A DNA stretch of 5,446 nucleotides from Holophagaceae bacterium (GTDB lineage: Bacteria; Acidobacteriota; Holophagae; Holophagales; Holophagaceae): the NCBI GenBank assembly GCA_003158505.1, contig PMJK01000086.1:1-5446 (forward strand), written 5' to 3'. Below the pieces are notes generated by a model that saw nothing but the letters and a program-made list of their open reading frames with translations, ran no database searches and was not told the DNA's origin. Below, piece after piece: positions 1-5,446 of this stretch (position 1 is its first letter; each line of letters opens with the position of its first letter). The translations under genes were made by a program, and so were the position numbers.

Positions 1-755
1 CGGCGCTCCAGCAGGTGCTGCATGAAGAAGTGCCGGTCCTCGGCCGGGGGCATGCCCCAGGCCTTGAGGTCATGTTCCAGCAGGCTGGCGAAGGCCCGCT
101 CGGCCACCCAGCGGGGCGAATGGCTGGTCACGGCGGGCAGCAGTGTCTCCACGCGTCCGTCCCGGTTCCACAGCAGGCCCAATCGGTGGAGCAGGGTGAA
201 CAGCAGGGTCGCGTCCTGCTCCTCCTGGAGCATGGCGTTGCGCTGCATGAGCTGGCCCAGCTCCTTTTTGGCGGGGAGTCCCCCCTTGAGCACGCGGAGC
301 CCGGCCACGCAGCGCAGCAGGACACTGGTGAGGGCCAGGGAAAAACGATAAGGCTCAACCGCCTTCAACTTCACTTCCGCAGGGGCCAGGAAGCTCAGGG
401 CGCCTTCGTCGAAATCCTCCAGGGCGTCCGCCACCCGCTCGGCCACGGCCCAACTGGCGCCGGCCGGAAGGATCAGACCCAGATCCCGCAGAATCTCGAG
501 CACCGGGGCTTCCGGCAACGTCCCATCGCTGACGAGGTGTTTCAACGCCACCAGGGATTCGCTGTCCAGGTCCGCCAGCGTGTCTGACAAGCGCTTGTGA
601 TCCTCCAGGTGGAAGACCATGGTCTTCAGCAGGCGCATCCGCCCTTCGCCGCAGTCCTCCCAACGGACCGGGATGGGCAGACGTCGCCGCTCGCAAATGG
701 ATCGGAGCTGCTCATCCGAGCAGTTCGAGAGAAGCTGGAAGTGCGTGTGCGGCAT
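1..755 (-). CDS. Partial protein, possibly helicase-associated (XPB/Ssl2 N-terminal-like); C-terminus beyond left edge
   Basis: An open minus-strand frame of 251 complete codons starts at ATG 755-753 and runs off the left edge with no stop. It begins MPHTHFQLLSNCSDEQLRSI. An in-frame TGA lies nine codons upstream, and a GTG at 761-759 is the only other plausible start. No good Shine-Dalgarno is visible. The protein has no signal peptide or membrane segment. It is rich in Leu, Glu and Arg and looks all-helical, with winged-helix-like stretches such as LEILRDLGLILP (about residues 86-97) and LLFTLLHRLGLLWNRDGRV (about 184-202). This style resembles the N-terminal half of bacterial helicase-associated proteins, whose later part carries an XPB/Ssl2 N-terminal domain; in mycobacteria, as I recall, such a gene sits beside XPB. 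The XPB helicase about 3.6 kb away makes that plausible, but the diagnostic domain would lie outside the window. The reading frame is well supported; the function is only a suggestion. Confidence 0.8.
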   Translation of the reverse strand, partial: MPHTHFQLLSNCSDEQLRSICERRRLPIPVRWEDCGEGRMRLLKTMVFHLEDHKRLSDTLADLDSESLVALKHLVSDGTLPEAPVLEILRDLGLILPAGASWAVAERVADALEDFDEGALSFLAPAEVKLKAVEPYRFSLALTSVLLRCVAGLRVLKGGLPAKKELGQLMQRNAMLQEEQDATLLFTLLHRLGLLWNRDGRVETLLPAVTSHSPRWVAERAFASLLEHDLKAWGMPPAEDRHFFMQHLLER

Positions 756-809
756 GAGCACCCGGGTACAGAGGATCTTTCAGTATCTCATGAAACGCGG
801 TTCTCCTCA

Positions 810-840
810 CGCGCAAAAAGTGCCCGACAGGCCATGCGCG
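810..840 (-). terminator. Weak hairpin with U-run between the lipoprotein gene and the left-edge gene
   Basis: On the minus strand, about 20 bases after the lipoprotein stop, an inner imperfect stem (834-821, TGGCC/GGGCA arms with one G-G mismatch and a 4-base loop) is followed by C and five U (819-815). The pair CGCGCA (810-815) and TGCGCG (835-840) could form an alternative outer 6-bp stem. The inner stem is short, so it may only partly terminate transcription or may not be functional. The placement fits the end of the peptidase-lipoprotein transcript. Confidence 0.25.
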
Positions 841-859
841 GATCGGTTTCACAGGTCTG

Positions 860-1468
860 TCACTGGGCCGTGAGGGTGCCCACGGTCACGGTGATGGGGG
901 AGATGATGCTTGCGCCATCCAGGATCTGGCACTTGGTGCCGTCGGCACTGAGGGTGATGGCCGTGCCTGGAGTGAGTCCCAGACCGGACTTCAGATCCAG
1001 GGCGACCTGGAGTAGGGTGCCGTTCAGGGGAACGGCAGGGCTGGGATTCTTCTGGGCCACGGTGGCCTGAAGCACATTCCCGGTGGCCTTCGCCTTCTGG
1101 ATGGGAAGGCCGGCGCCCAGGTTGAATTGGGTGCCGTTCTTCATGAGCGTGGTCGTGGTGCCCCCGGCGGGAACGTCCACCCAGGTCACTCGGGTGACGT
1201 CTGTGCTGAGGGTGATGGAGGCCCCCATGGCCGTGCCCGAGCTGGGGCCCAGGAGATCGAGGACCAGGTGGGATCCAGCACTGGAGGCGTTCTTCACCAG
1301 CCTGTAGGTACCGGTCGCGGGATCGGTGTAGGCCAGGCTGGCGGCGGTGGTGGGAACTGGGGACGGTGTGGAGCTGCCGCCCCCGCCCCCGCAAGCAAAG
1401 AGAGCAGCCAATGAGACCGTGGCAAAAGCGGAGCAGAGCCGATGGGTGGTCATGGGTGTCTCGGTCAC
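860..1468 (-). CDS. Small exported lipoprotein with a cohesin-like domain
   Basis: The 202-residue protein starts at GTG 1468-1466; an ATG at 1453-1451 (residue 6) is equally possible and gives a more classical signal peptide. Residues 6-26 form a lipoprotein signal (MTTHRLCSAFATVSLAALFAC): a short basic n-region, a hydrophobic core and lipobox LFAC with Cys26 as the lipidation site. A GGGGGSSTPSP linker follows, expected to hold the rest away from the membrane. Residues about 44-202 alternate short hydrophobic strands with Gly/Thr turns. The C-terminal part has the order seen in cohesins: NGTLLQVALDLK (149-160), PGTAITLSADG (167-177), ILDGASI (182-188), and a final ITVTVGTLT strand. GASITLSTDVTRVTWVDV (82-99) resembles the cohesin strand and Asp-loop near the N-terminus. 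The neighbouring upstream gene ends in a dockerin module, so this may be its membrane-anchored receptor. The lipoprotein call is firm; the cohesin fold is inferred from pattern. Another beta-sandwich adhesin fold is the alternative. Confidence 0.85.
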   Translation of the reverse strand: MTETPMTTHRLCSAFATVSLAALFACGGGGGSSTPSPVPTTAASLAYTDPATGTYRLVKNASSAGSHLVLDLLGPSSGTAMGASITLSTDVTRVTWVDVPAGGTTTTLMKNGTQFNLGAGLPIQKAKATGNVLQATVAQKNPSPAVPLNGTLLQVALDLKSGLGLTPGTAITLSADGTKCQILDGASIISPITVTVGTLTAQ

Positions 1469-4191
1469 ATGCTGGCGAGAAGGAGGGCCAGATCGGCATC
1501 GCTCACGGTGCTGTCCCCACTGAAGAGGCAGCTGCCATCGGCTTTGCCGTAGTGCTTGGCAAAGGTCAGGAGGTCGATGGGGTCAATCGCGTTGTCACCA
1601 TTGAGATCCATGGTGATGACATGGATCGTGGCCGTGCCGGTGACGCCTGAGAAGGTGTTGGTGGCGGTGAGGGTAAAGGATCCGACCGCCGTGGCGGTGA
1701 ACAGGCCACCGGACGTGGTGGTGCCCCCGCCGTTTGTGGACCAGGTGACGGCCCTGTTGGCGGCCTGGGAGGGACCCGTGACGGTGGCCGTGAACGTCAG
1801 TGATCCGCCCACGGGCAAGGTGGGGGTAGGCGGGGTCACGGACACGCTGACCGAAGCGGGCGAGACCAACGTGACGGTGGCGGTGCCAGGAGTGCTCGTC
1901 GGCGAAGCGGTACTGGTGGCCGTGACGGTGTAGGCGCCGGGAGCCGTGAGGCTCGTGGCGTTAAAGGTGCCCGAGGCGTTCACGCCGGGACCGCTCCAGT
2001 TGACCGCCCCGTTGGTCAGGGGGCTCGCCGTGGCCGTGAACTGCTGGGTGCCGCTGCCAGTCATCAATTCCGCGGTGCTGGGGCTGACGGAAACGGTGAC
2101 GGCGGCTGGTGCCACCAGCGTGATTGCGGCGGAGGCCATGGCCACGGGAGTATCCACGGTGGAAACCACAACGGTATCTGAGGTCCCGGAGCCAGGGGCC
2201 CGGTAGGTTTGCGGCGCGCCAGACGCGGTGGCGCCTGAGGGCAAGGCGCCACCGGCGCTGGCAGTCCAGGTCACGGTGTTGGTCGAGCCGTAGGTGACCG
2301 TGGGCGTGAAGGATTGGGTGCCGCCGTAGGCGACCGTGGCGGTCGCGGGGGCCAGAGCGATGCCTGGAATGGCTCCGGCGTCGAAGGTCAGGGCCAGATC
2401 ATCCAGCCGCCAGGCCGTCAGGTTGGTGGCGTTCTCGCTCCAGTCTGCCCGCACCCTGACGGACTGTCCTTTGAGGGAGCCGAGGTCAAAGGTGTCCCGG
2501 GTCCAGAGGAGGCGATCCACATTCTGGTTGCTGTAGGTCCTGAGCGTCTTGAGGGTGTTTCCAGAGGCATCCAGGATCCGCATCGTGAGGGTGTCGAGTG
2601 GGGCATTCGTGGATTGGCCCGTGATCTGCCTCACCCAATACCCCAGGGAGACGGAGCCCGCACCGGTGGGGATGTTGAGGGGTTGTTCGAGGAGGCCGGT
2701 GTTGCCCAAATCCAGGCCATCCCAGTAGCCGAGGTAGATGTACCAGGCCCCGCTGTGGGGATTGGCCGTGTTGTTCCTGAACGGGTTTGCCTTCGAGAAG
2801 GCAAGGCTGGTGTTCCAGGCCCAGGCGCCGCTGTTGCCATCCTCGAAGCCTGGATTCACGAGCAACTGCTGGCCGTTGACGGTGAAGGTCACGGGGCTGG
2901 CAGTGGCCGTGCCCGAGGCGTTGGTGACGATGAGGTCATAGGAATGGCCGCCATCCGAGGGGTTCAGATAGGGAATCGTGTAGACGGCGGACGTGGCTCC
3001 GGCGATGGAGCTTCCGTCCTTTCGCCACTGGTAGCTGAGGGGCGGGGTGCCGGTGACGGTGGCTTTCAGTTCCAGGGACTGGCCGGCAGCCAACCGCGCC
3101 GTGGGGGCCGGGATGTTGGCGGTGGGGGCCGTGGACGCGGGCGGGATCATCGTGAGGGTGAGGGTCTCGAACTGGTAACAGGGAGACGAATATCCGGAGT
3201 AAAGATATTTCGCCCCATAGTTCATCTGCATGGGCAGACGGACTTGGCCGTTCGGGCGGTTCGCGGGGAGTCCCCACTGGTTCCTCACGATCCAGTAGTG
3301 CTTGGTGGGGTCGGCGTCATCCTCGTTGTAGCCCATGATCGTGATCATGTGCCCGCCCCAGGTGGCATCGCTCCAGGTGCCCCCTTCAAAGGGATTGATC
3401 CAAAGGGTCGCTTCGGGCTGGTTGTCCCAGAAATCGTAGAATCCACCCGCATCATCGAAATCGGTGAAGAAGCTGAATCCCACGGCCTGACCCTGGTTGA
3501 GGGCGGCCTTGATGGCCTGGATCATCTGCGTCTGGCTCTGGGTCGAATTGTCGATCTGCGCAGGCGTGATCTGTGAGATCGCGTAGCTCGGTGTCGTGCC
3601 GATGAGGGATGCATTGACCAGGCTCGACGAACAGTAGGGATTGACCGCCCCGTCGAGGTACTCCGCGTGGGGATTCGACCAGGGGACCAGCATCTTCTTC
3701 GCGTTGTAGAAGCTGGCGAAGGTCGCCAGATCCCCACCGGTGCAGGTATAGCTGTCGGCATTGGACTGGAGGTATTGGGTCGAGAGGAAGTCCTTGATGC
3801 CGTAGGTGTGGGACAGGGCCACTTCCAGCATGGCCGTGGCGGCGAAGACCCAGCAGCTGCCGCACTGGCCCTGGTCCCAGAGGGAAGGGACATAGGTCAG
3901 GTTCGAGAAGAGATCCATGGAGGTCGAGACGGAGGCCTGGACCGAAGCGGCCAGTCGGTGCTGAACCATGGGATCGAACGCCGTGTGAGGAAGCACTTGA
4001 TGATTTCTTCGCCAGAGTTCCCGCGTGGCGAAGTCGGGGTGCATCACCGGGTGTCTGAAGCCTCCCTGGACGGGACTGCCTGCGTCCAGTGCGTCTGCGT
4101 GGGAGGAGTTTTGTGCGTCCGCAGGAAGGCACAGGAATGCCATTCCAAGGGCTGCACTGATGAGGAAACGAGGGTGATGTCGGGAGGACAT
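1465..4191 (-). CDS. Secreted papain-family (C1) cysteine peptidase with Ig-like, jelly-roll, BIG-like and dockerin-like modules
   Basis: This 908-residue exported protease starts at ATG 4191-4189, chosen because AGGAG sits 5 bases upstream and a clean signal peptide follows (residues 1-26, cleavage predicted at ADA|Q). The frame stays open upstream to 4353, but that stretch encodes no signal peptide. Residues 27 to about 95 are a short propeptide-like segment. The papain-like catalytic domain spans about 96-345: WDQGQCGSCW gives oxyanion Gln107 and nucleophile Cys113, GGHMITIMGYN gives His281, and YWIVRNQWG gives Asn304, so the triad is complete. Papain's Asn-Ser-Trp is Asn-Gln-Trp here. Next come an Ig-like domain (about 351-438, with LSYQWRKDG and YDLIVTNASG), a MAM/CBM-type jelly roll (about 440-604, opening LLVNPGFEDG and ending RLDDLALTF), three BIG-like repeats (about 606-859) and a dockerin-like end (862-908). 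It likely cleaves proteins outside the cytoplasm, with the accessory domains binding substrate or surface. Its natural substrate cannot be read from sequence. Confidence 0.95.
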   Translation of the reverse strand: MSSRHHPRFLISAALGMAFLCLPADAQNSSHADALDAGSPVQGGFRHPVMHPDFATRELWRRNHQVLPHTAFDPMVQHRLAASVQASVSTSMDLFSNLTYVPSLWDQGQCGSCWVFAATAMLEVALSHTYGIKDFLSTQYLQSNADSYTCTGGDLATFASFYNAKKMLVPWSNPHAEYLDGAVNPYCSSSLVNASLIGTTPSYAISQITPAQIDNSTQSQTQMIQAIKAALNQGQAVGFSFFTDFDDAGGFYDFWDNQPEATLWINPFEGGTWSDATWGGHMITIMGYNEDDADPTKHYWIVRNQWGLPANRPNGQVRLPMQMNYGAKYLYSGYSSPCYQFETLTLTMIPPASTAPTANIPAPTARLAAGQSLELKATVTGTPPLSYQWRKDGSSIAGATSAVYTIPYLNPSDGGHSYDLIVTNASGTATASPVTFTVNGQQLLVNPGFEDGNSGAWAWNTSLAFSKANPFRNNTANPHSGAWYIYLGYWDGLDLGNTGLLEQPLNIPTGAGSVSLGYWVRQITGQSTNAPLDTLTMRILDASGNTLKTLRTYSNQNVDRLLWTRDTFDLGSLKGQSVRVRADWSENATNLTAWRLDDLALTFDAGAIPGIALAPATATVAYGGTQSFTPTVTYGSTNTVTWTASAGGALPSGATASGAPQTYRAPGSGTSDTVVVSTVDTPVAMASAAITLVAPAAVTVSVSPSTAELMTGSGTQQFTATASPLTNGAVNWSGPGVNASGTFNATSLTAPGAYTVTATSTASPTSTPGTATVTLVSPASVSVSVTPPTPTLPVGGSLTFTATVTGPSQAANRAVTWSTNGGGTTTSGGLFTATAVGSFTLTATNTFSGVTGTATIHVITMDLNGDNAIDPIDLLTFAKHYGKADGSCLFSGDSTVSDADLALLLASM
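1468..1608 (-). other. Dockerin-like module encoded at the 3' end of the peptidase gene
   Basis: Residues 862-908 of the peptidase. The first loop, DLNGDNAIDPIDL, has oxygen ligands at loop positions 1, 3, 5, 9 and 12 (Asp862, Asn864, Asp866, Asp870, Asp873), the dockerin/EF-hand pattern, followed by a helix LLTFAKHYG. The second loop, LFSGDSTVSDADL (889-901), keeps Asp893, Ser897 and Asp900 but has Leu889 where position 1 is normally Asp and Ser891 at position 3. It ends in the helix LALLLASM. The loops are 27 residues apart, closer than in clostridial cellulosome dockerins. The module lies at the extreme C-terminus, where dockerins are usually found. Confidence 0.75.
1615..2376 (-). repeat. 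Three tandem BIG-like (bacterial Ig-like) repeats within the peptidase gene
   Basis: Residues about 606-859 contain three diverged units of roughly 80-88 residues, beginning near IALAPATATVAYGG (610), VTVSVSPSTAELMTGSG (698) and VSVSVTPPTPTLPVGG (781). Each runs through a TFTATVT/FTATAS-type strand, a VTW/VNW strand and an AYTVTAT/SFTLTAT-type strand. They are very Thr/Val/Ser/Gly rich and probably form a stalk between the catalytic part and the dockerin-like end. The biased composition makes the DNA here repetitive (many GTGACGG-like words on the plus strand), which is coding rather than separate repeat DNA. Confidence 0.7.
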
Positions 4192-4196
4192 CTCAA

Positions 4197-4201
4197 CTCC
4201 T
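4197..4201 (-). promoter_or_regulatory. Ribosome binding site of the peptidase gene
   Basis: AGGAG on the minus strand lies 5 bases before the ATG at 4191. It is the only strong Shine-Dalgarno in the window and decides the start against the longer open frame that reaches 4353. Confidence 0.75.
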
Positions 4202-4317
4202 GATCGATTCCGGTTCTGGCCATGAAGGCAGAATGGAACCTTCCTTATTGTCAGCCATGAAAGGCTTTCCCGCCTCAGAACTTCCCGGTCTGGTGGGCCT
4301 CTGGCAGAACCTGAACA

Positions 4318-4346
4318 TTGACCCGATTCCGGTCGCCTCCTACTCT
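4318..4346 (+). promoter_or_regulatory. Candidate sigma70-type promoter of the XPB helicase gene
   Basis: TTGACC (4318-4323, 5 of 6 to the -35 consensus) is followed by exactly 17 bases and TACTCT (4341-4346, matching the key first, second and last bases of the -10 box). Transcription would begin near 4353, leaving a leader of about 14 bases before the GTG start. That agrees with the absence of a clear Shine-Dalgarno there. It is judged only by eye; sigma preference in this organism is unknown. Confidence 0.4.
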
Positions 4347-4366
4347 CAATCATTTAGGCCGCCCCC

Positions 4367-5446
4367 GTGATCGCCCTCCGCCCTGACAATCCCCTGATCG
4401 TCCAAAGCGACCGTACGCTGCTGCTCGAGGTGGCGCATCCGGCCTTCGAGCAGGTCCGGGACGAACTGGCGCGCTTCGCGGAACTGGTGAAGAGCCCCGA
4501 GCATATTCACACCTACCGCATCACGCCCCTCAGCCTCTGGAACGCCTCGGCCTCCGGCGTGAGCTGCGAGGAGATGATCGAGACCCTGAACACCTGGTCG
4601 AAGTACCCGGTCCCGCAGAACCTGCTGCAGGAGATCGAGGATCACGGCACGCGCTACGGCAAGCTTCGCCTCGTCGCCAAAGGTGACCGCCTGGCCCTGG
4701 AGATGGATGACCGGGGTCTCTTCTGGGAACTGGAGAACCAGAAATCGCTGCAGGGCTTGCTGGCGGAACCCTACCCGGACGAGAGGGGCATCTACCTGAA
4801 CACCGGCATGCGCGGAGAGGTGAAGCTGCAGCTCATCCGGCTGGGCCATCCCGTGCAGGACATGGCGGGCTACAAGCCCGGCGATCCGCTGCCCTTCGAC
4901 CTGGCGCCCACCCTCAAGCAGAACGGCCGGCCCTTCGGCCTGCGCCCCTACCAGCAGGCCGCGGTGGATGTCTTCCACGCCGGGGGCGGGCCCGACGGGG
5001 GCGCCGGCGTGCTGGTCCTGCCCTGCGGAGCCGGCAAGACGGTCATCGGGATCGGCTGCATGGGCAGCCTGCAGACGCATACTCTGATCCTCACCACCAA
5101 CGGCACCGCCGTGAAGCAGTGGAAGCAGGAGCTGCTCGACAAGACCACCCTCACCGAGGAGCAGGTGGGTCTCTACACCGGGGATACCAAGGAGATTAGG
5201 CCCGTCACCATCGCCACCTACCAGATCCTCACCTACCGCCGCAGCAAGACGGGACCCTTCGAGCACTTCAAGCTCTTCGAGGCGGCCAACTGGGGCCTGG
5301 TGATCTACGACGAGGTGCACATGTTGCCGGCGCCGGTCTTCCGCGCAGTGGCGGAGCTTCAGGCCAAGCGGCGCCTGGGCCTCACGGCCACCCTGGTGCG
5401 CGAGGATGGCAAGGAGGAGGATGTCTTCAGCCTCATCGGCCCCAAG
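4367..5446 (+). CDS. XPB/ERCC3-family DNA helicase (superfamily 2), N-terminal part; runs off right edge
   Basis: A plus-strand frame of 360 codons starts at GTG 4367-4369 and is still open at the window end. TAG at 4355-4357 closes the frame upstream, so this is the only start giving the full family N-terminus (NPLIVQSDRTLLLEV). Residues about 8-100 are the XPB/Ssl2 N-terminal domain (HIHTYRITPLSLWNA; SKYPVPQNLL). The helicase core begins at GLRPYQQAAV (191-200). Walker A is PCGAGKT (219-225, Lys224), Walker B is DEVH (315-318), motif III is LTAT (339-342), and RED (345-347) is the XPB hallmark. The window ends within the family-typical EEDVFSLIGPK, so the second RecA-like domain is missing only because of the edge. 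XPB enzymes use ATP to unwind DNA 3' to 5' and act in repair in eukaryotes; the role in bacteria is less settled. No sign of damage to the gene. Transcribed away from the peptidase operon. Confidence 0.97.
   Translation, partial: MIALRPDNPLIVQSDRTLLLEVAHPAFEQVRDELARFAELVKSPEHIHTYRITPLSLWNASASGVSCEEMIETLNTWSKYPVPQNLLQEIEDHGTRYGKLRLVAKGDRLALEMDDRGLFWELENQKSLQGLLAEPYPDERGIYLNTGMRGEVKLQLIRLGHPVQDMAGYKPGDPLPFDLAPTLKQNGRPFGLRPYQQAAVDVFHAGGGPDGGAGVLVLPCGAGKTVIGIGCMGSLQTHTLILTTNGTAVKQWKQELLDKTTLTEEQVGLYTGDTKEIRPVTIATYQILTYRRSKTGPFEHFKLFEAANWGLVIYDEVHMLPAPVFRAVAELQAKRRLGLTATLVREDGKEEDVFSLIGPK

Larger units (their letters stand above)
4192..4366. other. Divergent intergenic region with a 10-bp direct repeat
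   Basis: This 175-bp region separates the divergent peptidase and helicase genes and must hold both promoters. CGATTCCGGT occurs twice in the same orientation, at 4205-4214 and 4324-4333. The first copy is just upstream of the peptidase ribosome binding site; the second falls in the spacer of the candidate helicase promoter. I found no convincing -10/-35 pair for the peptidase. Confidence 0.5.

Noticed and set aside
15..587. 190-codon plus-strand open frame at the left edge
   Set aside because: The minus-strand frame over the same bases has a more natural amino-acid composition and continues for 251 codons from a good start; the plus-strand product is rich in Gln, Gly and His with no domain.
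1615..2376. Repetitive GTGACGG-like words suggesting a DNA repeat array
   Set aside because: They are irregularly spaced and follow from Thr/Val-rich coding of the BIG-like repeats; there are no regular spacers as in CRISPR.
2314..3576. 420-codon open frame on the plus strand opposite the peptidase gene
   Set aside because: It is antisense to a gene with a clear catalytic triad and domains; its Gly/Arg/Val-rich product shows no recognisable domain and is explained by high-GC codon bias on the other strand.
4192..4353. 54-residue N-terminal extension of the peptidase from an ATG at 4353
   Set aside because: The extension is Arg/Ser-rich and would bury the signal peptide; the ATG at 4191 has AGGAG 5 bases upstream and begins directly with a signal peptide.
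4346..5320. 324-codon open frame on the minus strand opposite the helicase
   Set aside because: The plus strand encodes unmistakable XPB motifs in the same place; the minus-strand product is a compositional shadow.

Overview
This is a high-GC bacterial window with four protein-coding genes and no RNA gene, mobile element or CRISPR array that I can see. The bacterial XPB-type helicase, together with secreted proteins carrying Ig-like, BIG-like and dockerin-like modules, best fits Acidobacteriota of the Holophaga/Geothrix type. This is a guess from gene style, not a proven assignment.

Layout. (1) 1-755, minus strand: N-terminal 251 codons of a gene that runs off the left edge. It is helix-rich, and its pattern recalls bacterial helicase-associated (XPB/Ssl2 N-terminal-like) proteins. 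(2) 756-859: short spacer with a weak hairpin and U-run. (3) 860-1468, minus strand: a small lipoprotein whose mature part reads as a beta-rich, cohesin-like domain. (4) 1465-4191, minus strand: a 908-residue secreted papain-family cysteine peptidase followed by an Ig-like domain, a jelly-roll domain, three BIG-like repeats and a C-terminal dockerin-like module. Its stop overlaps the possible GTG start of the lipoprotein gene. (5) 4192-4366: divergent intergenic region with a strong Shine-Dalgarno for the peptidase, a sigma70-like promoter candidate for the helicase and a 10-bp direct repeat. (6) 4367-5446, plus strand: the first 360 codons of an XPB/ERCC3-family DNA helicase, cut by the right edge.

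Working model. The peptidase and lipoprotein probably form a two-gene operon. In it a dockerin-tagged exported protease would be held at the cell surface by a membrane-anchored cohesin-like receptor, a non-cellulosomal use of the cohesin/dockerin idea. This is the most interesting reading of the window. The dockerin is well supported by its calcium-loop residues; the cohesin assignment is inference from sequence pattern. The flanking helicase and possible helicase-associated gene look like a DNA-repair locus into which the secreted pair has been placed or kept.
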